The position numbers and the translations under genes were made by a program. Positions 28,339-37,400 of a stretch of DNA of 64,000 bases are shown piece by piece; position 1 is the stretch's first letter; the number at the start of each line of letters is the position of its first letter. The stretch comes from Shewanella algicola. Its GTDB lineage: Bacteria > Pseudomonadota > Gammaproteobacteria > Enterobacterales > Shewanellaceae. The notes beneath the pieces are model-generated. The model saw only the letters and a list, made by a program, of their open reading frames with translations. It searched no databases and was not told the DNA's origin. The stretch is taken from assembly GCF_014648035.1 (NCBI RefSeq), contig NZ_BMQI01000020.1:17253-81252 (forward strand). Direction: 5' to 3'.

Positions 28339-29307
28339 TTAAGGTACGGCAACTTGGCTAAGAATATGGTCTATAACCTGATCGGCGGTGACACCTTCTG
28401 CTTGTGCTTGATAGCTCAATAACAGTCGATGACGAAGCACATTAGGCGCAACAGCTTGGATATCTTCAGGTGACACAAAATCGCGTTCATATAACCATGC
28501 ACGGGCACGCGCACAACGTTCTAATGAAATGGTTGCACGTGGGCTAACGCCATACTCTAACCATTTTGCAAGTTCGCTACTATAACGAACAGGCTGGCGA
28601 GTGGCCATAACGATTTCGACGATGTATTTTTCAAGTGGGTCGGCTAGGTAAATTTCTAACGCTTGATCACGAGCGGCAAATACATCTGCTTGGGCTACGG
28701 GGTCAATAGTTGGCAGTTGATGTGTTTGGGCTTCTTTTCGTGATTGGCGTAAAATTTCGCATTCAGTTTCTGCACTGGGGTAATCCAGATTTAAGTGCAT
28801 TAAAAAACGGTCTAACTGCGCTTCGGGTAGCGGGTAAGTCCCTTCGTTTTCTAATGGGTTTTGTGTCGCCATCACTAAAAAAAGTTCAGGTAGTTGATAG
28901 CTGTTTTTACCCACAGTGACCTGGCCTTCTGCCATTGCTTCTAATAATGCAGATTGTACTTTAGCTGGGGCTCGGTTGATTTCGTCAGCCAAAATAAGGT
29001 TGTGGAAAATTGGCCCTGCTTCAAATTCAAATGTCCCGGTTTGCTGACGGTATATATCAGTTCCGGTTAAATCGGCAGGCAACAAATCTGGCGTAAATTG
29101 GATGCGATGAAACTCGCCTTCGACACCATCACAAAGTGCTTTTACAGCACGGGTTTTGGCTAAGCCTGGTGGGCCTTCAACTAATAAGTGTCCATTGGCG
29201 ATAAGTGCAATTAATAGGTTTTCGGTTAATACGGGTTGACCTAATACAACAGTATCTAAATAGGCGCGCAGTGAGTGGAAACGACTTAACGGCATAGCTG
29301 TACTCAA
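28339..29307 (-). CDS. MoxR family AAA+ ATPase
   Basis: A 322-residue AAA+ ATPase of the MoxR family, chaperone-like enzymes that remodel VWA-containing partners. Walker A is EGPPGLAKTRAVKAL, Walker B LILADEINRAPAKVQSALLEAMAE, with sensor ATQNPLENEGTYPLPEAQLDRF. It leads the six-gene unit moxR-DUF58-DUF4381-batA-batB/C-batD, in which neighbours overlap or nearly touch. The intergenic region upstream is shared with divergent fadI. Confidence 0.93.
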   Translation of the reverse strand: MSTAMPLSRFHSLRAYLDTVVLGQPVLTENLLIALIANGHLLVEGPPGLAKTRAVKALCDGVEGEFHRIQFTPDLLPADLTGTDIYRQQTGTFEFEAGPIFHNLILADEINRAPAKVQSALLEAMAEGQVTVGKNSYQLPELFLVMATQNPLENEGTYPLPEAQLDRFLMHLNLDYPSAETECEILRQSRKEAQTHQLPTIDPVAQADVFAARDQALEIYLADPLEKYIVEIVMATRQPVRYSSELAKWLEYGVSPRATISLERCARARAWLYERDFVSPEDIQAVAPNVLRHRLLLSYQAQAEGVTADQVIDHILSQVAVP

Positions 29308-29411
29308 TTTATTTAGTTGGCATTGGGGTTATTGAAGCCTATGTTATGAATTCTATGGGTTTTTGGCTAGTAGGATTAACATATTTTAACTATTAATGAA
29401 TCAGATAGTTG

Positions 29412-29425
29412 TAAACGCCTGTTTA
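29412..29425. promoter_or_regulatory. PsrA-like palindrome upstream of fadI
   Basis: TAAACGCCTGTTTA, a 5-4-5 palindrome matching the AAAC-N4-GTTT core reported for PsrA operators. It lies about 120 bases before the fadI start. PsrA regulates fatty acid degradation genes in Shewanella and Pseudomonas; the assignment here rests on pattern and position only. Confidence 0.45.
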
Positions 29426-29462
29426 AAACTATTCAATAAAAAGTTAGAATCAGATCACACTT

Positions 29463-29479
29463 TGATGGTCTGACCAGAT
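29463..29479. promoter_or_regulatory. FadR-like operator upstream of fadI
   Basis: TGATGGTCTGACCAGAT contains a perfect palindrome TGGTC-T-GACCA and matches most of the FadR consensus AACTGGTCNGACCAGTT. It sits about 70 bases before the fadI start, where a repressor could block transcription until acyl-CoA is present. Confidence 0.65.
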
Positions 29480-29546
29480 AATCTGGCCAAAATAGAATAC
29501 TTATCGGCTCTGCCTTGATGAGCTAACAATAATAGAAGGGTGACAT

Positions 29547-30857
29547 ATGAGTGATAGACAACAGGTAACGAATGCCCGGGGCGATCGTATTGCGATTGTG
29601 GCTGGTTTACGAACCCCATTTGCGAAACAAGCAACGGCTTTTCATGGCGTGAATGCGTTGGATATGGGCAAAATGGTGGTCAATGAGTTGCTGTCTCGCT
29701 CTGAAATCGATCCTAAATTAATTGAACAACTTGTATTTGGTAAAGTGGTACAAATGACAGCCGCACCTAATATCGCGCGTGAAATTGTGTTAGGAACTGG
29801 AATGGACGTCAATACAGATGCTTATTCTGTCACTCGAGCTTGTGCTACTAGCTTCCAGTCTACTGTTAATGTCGCTGAGTCAATTATGACCGGTAATATT
29901 GAAATCGGTTTAGCGGGTGGTTCAGATTCGTCTTCAGTATTACCCATTGGAGTCTCGAGAAAACTAGCTCATGCTTTAGTCGATTTAAATAAAGCCCGTA
30001 CCTTTAAAGATAAATTTGCGATTGCACGACGTTTAGGTTTAAAAGATTTATTGCCTGTACCGCCAGCCGTTGCAGAATACTCGACGGGTTTGTCTATGGG
30101 ACAAACTGCTGAGCAGATGGCGAAGACTTATCATATTAGCCGTGCAGATCAAGATGCATTGGCCCATCGCTCACATTCTTTGGCAACAGAAGCTTGGAAT
30201 GCTGGTTTCTTTCACGATGAAGTAATGACAGCCCATATTCCACCTTACAAACAGTTTATCGAACGTGATAATAATATTCGTGAAAACTCGGTGCTTGAGT
30301 CTTATGCCAAATTACGTCCTGCCTTTGACCGTAAACACGGTACGGTAACCGCAGCCAACAGTACGCCGTTAACTGATGGTGCATCGGCGATTATTTTAAT
30401 GAGCGAAAGCCGTGCTAAGGCATTAGGTTATCAACCTATTGGTTACATTAAGAGTTATGCCTTTACCGCCATTGATGTGTGGCAAGACATGTTGATGGGG
30501 CCTTCTTATGCGACTCCGTTAGCTCTTAAGCGCGCCGGTATGGAGTTAGAAGATTTAACTCTAATTGAAATGCATGAAGCATTTGCAGCGCAAACATTAG
30601 CGAACATGCAAATGTTTGGTTCGAAAAAGTTTGCTGAAGAAAAGCTGGGCCGTAGCCGCGCGATTGGTGAAATTGATATGAGCAAGTTTAACGTGCTAGG
30701 TGGTTCGTTAGCTTATGGTCACCCATTTGCGGCAACGGGGACGCGTTTAATTACCCAGGTATGTCGTGAACTTAAGCGTCGTGGCGGTGGTACAGGTTTG
30801 GCAACAGCATGCGCTGCTGGTGGTTTAGGCGCAGCAATGATTTTAGAGGTGGAGTAA
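29547..30857 (+). CDS. fadI: 3-ketoacyl-CoA thiolase FadI
   Basis: The thiolase of the FadIJ beta-oxidation complex: it splits 3-ketoacyl-CoA with CoA to release acetyl-CoA. The 436-residue protein shows the acyl-accepting cysteine in [12 protein letters not shown], the MHEAFAAQ and [11 protein letters not shown] histidine motifs, and the second cysteine in [12 protein letters not shown]. Length equals E. coli FadI (436). It overlaps fadJ by one base (TAATG) and follows FadR-like and PsrA-like sites. Confidence 0.96.
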   Translation: MSDRQQVTNARGDRIAIVAGLRTPFAKQATAFHGVNALDMGKMVVNELLSRSEIDPKLIEQLVFGKVVQMTAAPNIAREIVLGTGMDVNTDAYSVTRACATSFQSTVNVAESIMTGNIEIGLAGGSDSSSVLPIGVSRKLAHALVDLNKARTFKDKFAIARRLGLKDLLPVPPAVAEYSTGLSMGQTAEQMAKTYHISRADQDALAHRSHSLATEAWNAGFFHDEVMTAHIPPYKQFIERDNNIRENSVLESYAKLRPAFDRKHGTVTAANSTPLTDGASAIILMSESRAKALGYQPIGYIKSYAFTAIDVWQDMLMGPSYATPLALKRAGMELEDLTLIEMHEAFAAQTLANMQMFGSKKFAEEKLGRSRAIGEIDMSKFNVLGGSLAYGHPFAATGTRLITQVCRELKRRGGGTGLATACAAGGLGAAMILEVE

Positions 30858-32989
30858 TGAGCATGGAAAAGACATTTAATTTAGCTCGTCGTGATGATGG
30901 TATTGCCATTTTAACTATGGACGTTCCTGGTGAAGCCATGAACACCTTAAAAGAACAATTTGGACCTGAAATCACTGAGATCCTTGCTGAAATCAAAGCT
31001 GACAGCAGCATTAAAGGTTTGGTGGTGACTTCTGGTAAGGCGGACTCGTTTGTTGCTGGCGCCGATATTACCATGTTGGCAGCATGCAAGAGCGAAGCAG
31101 ATGCAAAAACGCTGTCTCAACAAGGACATGTGGTATTTTCTGAACTTGAAGACTTGTCTATCCCTGTTGTCGCGGCGATTAATGGTGCGTGCTTAGGTGG
31201 CGGGTTAGAGTTAGCATTGGCATGTCATTTACGAGTATGTAGTGACGATAAAAAAACCATGCTTGGTGTGCCAGAAGTACAACTAGGTTTATTGCCTGGT
31301 AGTGGTGGTACACAACGCCTGCCTCGCTTGGTTGGGATTGCTGCTGCACTGGATATGATGCTGACAGGTAAGCAAATTCGCCCTAAGCAAGCCTTAAAAA
31401 TGGGCTTGGTAAATGATGTTGTACCCAATTCAATTTTAGTTGAAACCGCAGTAGAGTTAGCTAAAAAAGGCAAACAAGCGGCTAAGCCAGTAAAACAATC
31501 TAAAATTAATCAATTTTTAGAGTCTAGCTCATTTACCCGCGATATTATGTTTGACCAGGCTCGTAAGCAGGTCATGAAGAAAACCCAAGGTAATTACCCT
31601 GCACCAGCTAAGATTATTGACTGTGTTCGTCAAGGTATGAACAAAGGGATGATTAAAGGGCTTGAAGTTGAAGCTACTCACTTTGCTAACCTAGTGATGT
31701 CCAAAGAATCTGCTGCACTACGTAGCTTGTTTTTTGCTACCACAGAAATGAAAAAAGAAACTGGCGCTGAAGGGGCTTCACCACGCAAGGTGAAAAAAGT
31801 GATGGTATTAGGCGGCGGTTTAATGGGCGGCGGTATTGCCTCTGTTACAACAACCAAAGCGAAAATTCCTGCCCGCGTTAAAGATATTTCAGAGCAAGGC
31901 TTAAGCAACGCATTATCGTACGCTTATAAGTTGTTAGATAAAGGTGTTAAGCGTCGTCATATGACGCCAGCGGCACGTGACAATATTATGTCGCTAATGA
32001 CGACAACCACTGAATACACCGGCATTAAAGATGCTGATATTGTCGTTGAAGCGGTATTTGAAGATTTAGCGCTTAAGCATCAAATGGTGAAAGATGTAGA
32101 GCGTGAATGCGGCGAAAACACCATTTTTGCTTCAAATACTTCATCGCTGCCTATTAGTCAAATTGCTGCAGCGGCCAGTCGTCCTGAAAATGTGATTGGT
32201 TTGCATTACTTCTCTCCGGTAGAAAAAATGCCGTTAGTGGAAGTCATTGCCCATAAAACCACGTCACCAGAAACCATTGCAACGACAGTAGCCTTTGCCC
32301 GCAAGCAAGGTAAAACACCGATTGTTGTTCAAGACGGTGCAGGTTTTTATGTAAACCGTATTTTAGCTTTGTACATGAACGAAGCTGCTCAGTTGTTATT
32401 AGAAGGTCAACGTATTGAGCATTTAGATCGTGCATTGGTTAAATTTGGTTTCCCTGTCGGTCCGATGACCTTGCTTGACGAAGTGGGCATAGACGTTGGC
32501 GCTAAGATTTCGCCTATTTTAGAGAAAGAGCTTGGTGAGCGATTTAGCGCTCCAGCCGCATTTGATAAGTTATTGGCTGATAATCGTAAAGGACGTAAAA
32601 ATGGTAAAGGGTTCTATCAATATGGACCTAAAGCCAAAAAAGATAAATTAGTCGATGAGTCAGTTTACAAAGTGCTCGACATTTTAATTGCCTCAGATAA
32701 AGAAGCAAAAGATGTCGCAGAGCGCTGTACTGTCCAAATGTTAAACGAAGCGGTTCGTTGTCTTGAAGAGGACATTATTGCTTCTGCAAGAGATGGCGAC
32801 ATAGGGGCGATATTTGGTATTGGTTTCCCACCATTCTTAGGCGGGCCTTTCCGTTATATTGACACCCTGGGGGCTAAGAACTTAGTTGATACATTACATG
32901 GATATCAATCTTTATACGGTGAGCGTTTTGCGCCGTGTGATACCTTGGTGAAAATGGCCAGCGATGGTAGCCAGTTTTATAATAGCTAA
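30857..32989 (+). CDS. fadJ: Fatty acid oxidation complex subunit alpha FadJ
   Basis: Multifunctional enzyme with enoyl-CoA hydratase and 3-hydroxyacyl-CoA dehydrogenase activities. The N-terminal crotonase part has [27 protein letters not shown] and [19 protein letters not shown] with both catalytic glutamates; the dehydrogenase half begins [16 protein letters not shown] and has the catalytic segment [17 protein letters not shown]. The frame extends upstream into fadI, but the start [12 protein letters not shown] at 30857 follows GGTGGAG and gives 710 residues, near E. coli FadJ (714). A terminator follows. Confidence 0.96.
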   Translation: MSMEKTFNLARRDDGIAILTMDVPGEAMNTLKEQFGPEITEILAEIKADSSIKGLVVTSGKADSFVAGADITMLAACKSEADAKTLSQQGHVVFSELEDLSIPVVAAINGACLGGGLELALACHLRVCSDDKKTMLGVPEVQLGLLPGSGGTQRLPRLVGIAAALDMMLTGKQIRPKQALKMGLVNDVVPNSILVETAVELAKKGKQAAKPVKQSKINQFLESSSFTRDIMFDQARKQVMKKTQGNYPAPAKIIDCVRQGMNKGMIKGLEVEATHFANLVMSKESAALRSLFFATTEMKKETGAEGASPRKVKKVMVLGGGLMGGGIASVTTTKAKIPARVKDISEQGLSNALSYAYKLLDKGVKRRHMTPAARDNIMSLMTTTTEYTGIKDADIVVEAVFEDLALKHQMVKDVERECGENTIFASNTSSLPISQIAAAASRPENVIGLHYFSPVEKMPLVEVIAHKTTSPETIATTVAFARKQGKTPIVVQDGAGFYVNRILALYMNEAAQLLLEGQRIEHLDRALVKFGFPVGPMTLLDEVGIDVGAKISPILEKELGERFSAPAAFDKLLADNRKGRKNGKGFYQYGPKAKKDKLVDESVYKVLDILIASDKEAKDVAERCTVQMLNEAVRCLEEDIIASARDGDIGAIFGIGFPPFLGGPFRYIDTLGAKNLVDTLHGYQSLYGERFAPCDTLVKMASDGSQFYNS

Positions 32990-33008
32990 TTGGTGATTGT
33001 TGTTCATC

Positions 33009-33035
33009 AAAACCGCTCACTTTGAGCGGTTTTTT
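33009..33035 (+). terminator. Terminator after fadIJ
   Basis: AAAACCGCTCA and TGAGCGGTTTT form an 11-bp stem with a CTT loop followed by T residues, 20 bases after the fadJ stop. Confidence 0.9.
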
Positions 33036-33321
33036 ATTGTCTATGATTTTGACTATTTACCACACGACAATACTGTGCATAAAAAAGCGGCAAGTTGTTG
33101 CCGCTTTGTGGTTATCGTACGGCATTTATTTGCCTGAATTTTAATCGAACTAAACCTGCGTTTAAGGTATAGTACGCACTCTTTAGTTGTGTAGATCATA
33201 TTTGCAGGCTAAATCAGAATTGAATGACACAGGGACTTTAGTGCTAAATAACTGAGCACATTATAGCTTTAGTATTACGACACAGTATGGATGAGCTTTC
33301 GGTACAGTTGGGGTAAGTAGT
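33036..33321. other. Intergenic region after fadJ
   Basis: No gene seen. A second hairpin with arms AAAGCGGCAA (33084-33093) and TTGCCGCTTT (33098-33107) has its T run on the minus strand, so it could end any minus-strand transcript that reads through from the repeat-peptide cassette. The rest holds the unresolved promoter of the next small gene. Confidence 0.55.
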
Positions 33322-33534
33322 ATGCAGTTAAGTTGGTTGGTGATTCTTGTGTTATCGAGTGCAAGTAGTTGTGTGGCATTTGCCTTTGCTGCTTATAAGC
33401 AAGGGTTAGCGGTTAAAAGGTGGGGGTGCCTAGCACTGATACTGGGGCCGCTTACTTATCCGTTGTTCAGTGCCCATAAGCACCTTGCTGACGTGAAGTT
33501 GGCTCGATATGGTGGTTACCGGATAAAGTGTTAG
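33322..33534 (+). CDS. Small hypothetical membrane protein
   Basis: A 70-residue protein with one or two hydrophobic segments (WLVILVLSSASSCVAFAFAAY and WGCLALILGPLTYPLF) and a basic C-terminal tail. GGGG lies 8 bases before the ATG. I do not recognise a family. It lies between the fadJ terminators and the convergent repeat-peptide cassette. Role unknown. Confidence 0.6.
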   Translation: MQLSWLVILVLSSASSCVAFAFAAYKQGLAVKRWGCLALILGPLTYPLFSAHKHLADVKLARYGGYRIKC

Positions 33535-33588
33535 CAAGTTTAGTGACAATGAGTTTAGTGGTAATGAGTTTAGTAGAACAGACACAAC

Positions 33589-33614
33589 AAAAAAGGAGCC
33601 TAGGCTCCTTTTTT
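33589..33614. terminator. Bidirectional terminator at the end of the repeat-peptide cassette
   Basis: AAAAAAGGAGCC and GGCTCCTTTTTT form a perfect 12-bp stem with a 2-base centre, flanked by A and T runs. It is 13 bases beyond the minus-strand 38-residue peptide gene and also downstream of the plus-strand small membrane protein gene. Confidence 0.9.
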
Positions 33615-33627
33615 GGTATTGAGAAGT

Positions 33628-33744
33628 TTATTTCCACCAAGCTTTAGCTTGAATAACTTCTAAATGGTTCAACCCTTCAGGCAGTTTCACCTTTTTTCGA
33701 GCGGGTTTAGCTAAACCTAGGGCGATTTTTAGAGAAGTAAACAT
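33628..33744 (-). CDS. 38-residue basic peptide, coupled to repeat-peptide gene
   Basis: A very short gene encoding MFTSLKIALGLAKPARKK followed by a basic, Leu- and Trp-containing tail ending WWK. AAGGAG (33756-33751) overlaps the TAA stop of the preceding repeat gene and is 6 bases from this ATG; an ATG one codon earlier (33747) is also possible. The first 14 residues could form a short hydrophobic helix; the rest is strongly positive. The strong terminator 13 bases later closes the transcript. No family recognised; the ribosome site, coupling and terminator argue that it is real. Confidence 0.65.
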   Translation of the reverse strand: MFTSLKIALGLAKPARKKVKLPEGLNHLEVIQAKAWWK

Positions 33745-33754
33745 CATATTCTCC

Positions 33755-34309
33755 TTAAGCAGTTTGAGTGTCTAGGACTTTAAGGCCAGGGATTTTAGCC
33801 GTTTGTGACTCAAGAACTCGTACACCAGGGATTCGTGCGGTTTGGGTGTCTAGGACTTTAACCCCAGGGACTCTAGCCGTTTGTGACTCCAGAACTCGTA
33901 CACCAGGGATTCGTGCGGTTTGGGCGTCTAGGACTTTAACCCCAGGGACTCTGGCCGTTTGTGACTCGAGAACTCGTACACCAGGGACTTTAGCTGTTTG
34001 TGACTCCAGAACTCGTACACCAGGGATTCGTGCGGTTTGGGCGTCTAGGACTTTAACCCCAGGGACTCTGGCCGTTTGTGACTCGAGAACTCGTACACCA
34101 GGGATTCGTGCGGTTTGTGCGTCTAGGACTTTAACCCCAGAGACTCTAGCTGTTTGTGACTCCAGAACTCGTACACCAGGGATTCGTGCGGTTTGCGCGT
34201 CTAGGACTTTAACCCCAGGGACTCTGGCTGTTTCTGATGTTTGAGTGTTATTTATCACTCCGTTAGATAACGCCGATAACACTGCTAATGTAATTATTCC
34301 TTTAATCAT
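33755..34309 (-). CDS. Secreted tandem-repeat protein, twelve 13-residue repeats
   Basis: A 184-residue protein of no family I recognise. Residues 1-20 look like a signal peptide (MIKGIITLAVLSALSNGVIN); after a short linker come twelve 13-residue repeats and a final Thr-Ala. Two repeat types alternate: A, TARVPGVKVLDAQ, and B, TARIPGVRVLESQ, in the order ABABABB'ABABA', where B' is a hybrid. Differences between types are conservative (V/I, K/R, D/E), which supports this frame over the antisense one. The gene lies 107 bases after a large GGDEF-EAL sensor gene and is coupled to a 38-residue peptide gene. It could be a multi-copy peptide precursor or a repetitive surface protein. Confidence 0.75.
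   Translation of the reverse strand: MIKGIITLAVLSALSNGVINNTQTSETARVPGVKVLDAQTARIPGVRVLESQTARVSGVKVLDAQTARIPGVRVLESQTARVPGVKVLDAQTARIPGVRVLESQTAKVPGVRVLESQTARVPGVKVLDAQTARIPGVRVLESQTARVPGVKVLDTQTARIPGVRVLESQTAKIPGLKVLDTQTA
33764..34231 (-). repeat. Array of twelve 39-bp tandem repeats
   Basis: Twelve 39-bp units in frame, mostly organised as a 78-bp higher-order A-B unit repeated with few substitutions. One B-type unit is duplicated in the middle, breaking the alternation. The near identity of the 78-bp units points to recent expansion by slippage or recombination. Confidence 0.95.
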
Positions 34310-34312
34310 TTT

Positions 34313-34415
34313 TCATTCTCTCTTATTTATTATTCAAGCTCAGGGTTAATATCAATATTATTTTGACTACTGAGCATGAATTAGCATTTAACATGCCAAA
34401 AGTAAGAGAGAATGA
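34313..34415 (-). promoter_or_regulatory. Structured intercistronic RNA leader masking a ribosome-binding site
   Basis: On the minus strand the region starts 1 base after the sensor gene's stop codon and ends 3 bases before the repeat gene's ATG. Its two ends, TCATTCTCTCTTA (34415-34403) and TAAGAGAGAATGA (34325-34313), are perfectly complementary over 13 bp. The second arm contains GAGAG, the likely ribosome-binding site. Inside are a GCAT-TTAAC-ATGC hairpin (34384-34396) and a GCTCAG/CTGAGC pair (34338-34343, 34370-34375). In RNA this would be a junction that hides the start region. It does not match the c-di-GMP-I riboswitch pattern I know. Confidence 0.55.
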
Positions 34416-34416
34416 T

Positions 34417-37400
34417 TTATTTTTTCATTAGCGTTTGCGCTAAAGGCTCATGTTTAAGTTTATCGGCTGCTAGCATGAGTTCAAAATCGGTTTCTTTAAT
34501 TGGTTTGCTGTAAATATACCCTTGAATTTCTTCGCAATTTAGCGCTTTTAAGATGTTGAGTTGTGCTGTCTGCTCAACACCTTCGCCAACAACAGATAGC
34601 CCCATATTGTGAGCTATGGTGATAATGGAGTCGACCATTTTAAGGTCGCGATCCGATTTATCGATATCGTCAACAAAAGTCTTGTCAATTTTTAAACAAT
34701 GAATTGGGAAGCGTTTTAAATACGATAATGACGAGTAACCAGTACCAAAATCGTCAAGTGCCAAGCTTACTCCCATTTTGGCGAGTTGCTGCATCACCTT
34801 AATGGCTTGTTCTGGGTTTTTGATTACAGTGCCTTCAGTGATTTCTAACTCTAAATGTTTCGCTGGCAGTTTTGTCAGTCGTAAAATTGACTCTATGCGC
34901 TGTTGTAAATCAACTAATGCAAATTGTTTTGACGATAAATTGACAGCCACTCGACCATCAAATAATCCTGACTCTAACCATTTTTGCGCTGCGAAACAGG
35001 CTTTGCGTAATACCACATCACCAATTTCGATGATCAGGCCGTTTTCTTCAGCTAATGGAATAAACTCATTAGGGCCAATTAACCCCAGTTTAGGGTGATT
35101 TAAGCGCACCAGCGCTTCCATACCGGCTAAACGCTCTCTTTTTACATCGACTTTAGGCTGGTAATACACCTCAAACAAATCGTCTTTTAAGGCTTCTCTT
35201 ATGAGGTTTTCAATTTCAAGTTGGCGTAACGCATTTTGGTTTAATGACTCTGAATAGAATTGATAACGGCTACCACCCGCGGACTTCGCATGGTACATGG
35301 CAATGTCAGCTTTACGCAGTAACGCCTGTTCATTTTGTTCATCTTCGGGATACAGCACAATCCCAATACTGATCCCTAAGACCAGTGATTCATTATTGAT
35401 ATTAAATGCTGGTTTTAAACAATTGATGACTTTTGTTGCTATCGCTGCGCAATTACCAATGTCTGGAAACTGGTCAACAAGCAATGCAAATTCATCGCCG
35501 CCTAATCGGTATAAGCTGGCATGTTCAGGTATTGCGAGTTTGATCCGCTCTGCAACTCCAATCAATAAGTCATCGCCAATTTGATGGCCTAATGAATCAT
35601 TAATCCGTTTGAAGTTATCTAGGTCGAGCACCATGAGGGTATGATGAATGTCTTTTTTTACCAGGTTACTTAAAGTGACTTGTAAGCTTGAGCGATTAGG
35701 TAAGCCTGTTAATAAATCATTGTTGGTCAGCTTTCTGAGCTCTTCTTCTTGTTGTTTACGGCGAGTAATATCCGAAAATATCCCAACATAATGACTTGTT
35801 TCGCCTTGTTCGTTGTAAATCGCATCAATGGTGAGTTCCATTAAGAAAAAATCATCCGTGCCTCTGCTGGCTTCTACTTCACCGCTCCAGCTACCTTGTT
35901 GTTTTAAAATCGTCCTAATTTGTTCTGAATAACTTTCAGGGTAACGACTAAAGCTGAGTGTTTCACTGAGATACTTTTCATGGGTTGATGCCGTGAGTTC
36001 ACAGCAAGCTTCGTTGACTTCAACAAATTGGTATTTTTCGTTTAAAATGAACATGCCTTCAGAAATGTTCTCAATTGCGCGAGCAAACAAACGTAATTGT
36101 TCTTCAGCTTGTTTAATATTATTAATATCTTTGATCGTGCCGGTCATACGTAAAGGTTGATCTTTTTGATCTCGCTCAACAATTTTTGCCCGGTCTAAAA
36201 TCCAGATCCATTGTTGGTTGCGTGCTTTAACGCGATAAGCAATTTCAAAGTGGTCAGTGATGGAGTTAAAATGATCATTAAGCGCTTTTGCTACACGTTC
36301 TCTATCTAAGGGGTGAATGTTGCTCTCTTCATCAGGGTTACCTGAACGGCGGCCGTCTTGAGGAAAATCTAATGATCCCCATATGTTAGAGCGATAAATT
36401 TTACCGCTTTCAATATCCCAGTCCCACATTTCATCGCCACTGCCCCACAAGGATAATTTTAACCGTTCTTCACTCAAGGCGATTTGTTTTTGTGTTTGCC
36501 GGCGTTTGTTTATAGCCCTGATCGTCAGCAATATAATAATGATTACAAACGTAGTATATATACCTAAGGCTAAATTAGATAACCACCATGGTGGTGTGAT
36601 TATCACTTTAATACTTCTTACATCGGTTTTTTTCTTTGTAAATTTATGTTCAGCATATAACCTAAATGTATACTCACCAGCAGAAAGGTTCGTATAGGTA
36701 ACTGTATTACTTCCATTTGTTGATAACCAGTCCTTCTCTAAATCTTCCAAATAATAGAAATATTCGAAGTCCGTGCTTTTTTCGCCTAAAACATTGAACT
36801 TAAATGAAAATGGATACTCTGAATACTTTAGTGATATTGACTTTGTGAGGTTTATTGGTCTTTCAAGTTTCTCACTTCCAGTTTTTACCGGTGTATTAAA
36901 TAATAAAAATTCTTCAATGTTAATTTTTTTTGATTTTTCACTTTCAATATTCAACGTTAAAAGTTTTGGGTCTAATAATAATAAGCCTTCTGTACTTCCT
37001 AGTAATACTTTGTCATTAAGTTTTAGAGCTGATTGGGTATTGTAATCATTAAAAGAACCATCACTAGTGTTTAATGTATAGTTTTTGTTTTTCTCAGTGT
37101 CAATGATTATCACTTCTCTATTTGATGCTATAGTTATAGTGTTACCTATGTTGGTCATCGAGTAGATTATCTTTTTTCTTTTTAATATATTTGTTATCTT
37201 ATTTTTTTCTAATAAATAAACAGAGTTCCTTGTTCCAAAATAAACTTTGTTATTGTTTTTGGTGATGCTAAATACAAAATCGTCATTGAATATTTTTTCT
37301 AGATTTGAGTTCTCATATTTTAATAAACCATTTTGAGATGCGATTAATAGTATTTTTCCATCTAAAAGTGTATCGTAAATTGGGTAACCGGTTCCAGTAT

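Noticed and set aside
31678..31908. Minus-strand frame inside fadJ
   Set aside because: Shadow of a strongly conserved coding sequence on the other strand.
33764..34231. CRISPR array
   Set aside because: The units are contiguous with no unique spacers, stay in one reading frame, and no cas genes are near.
33768..34244. Plus-strand open frame of 158 codons opposite the repeat gene
   Set aside because: It exists because the 39-bp unit is a multiple of three. It has no signal peptide or clear ribosome site, and differences between repeat types are conservative only in the minus frame.
34313..34415. c-di-GMP-I (GEMM) riboswitch between the sensor and repeat genes
   Set aside because: The conserved GEMM sequence blocks are not present; only a generic structured leader can be supported.
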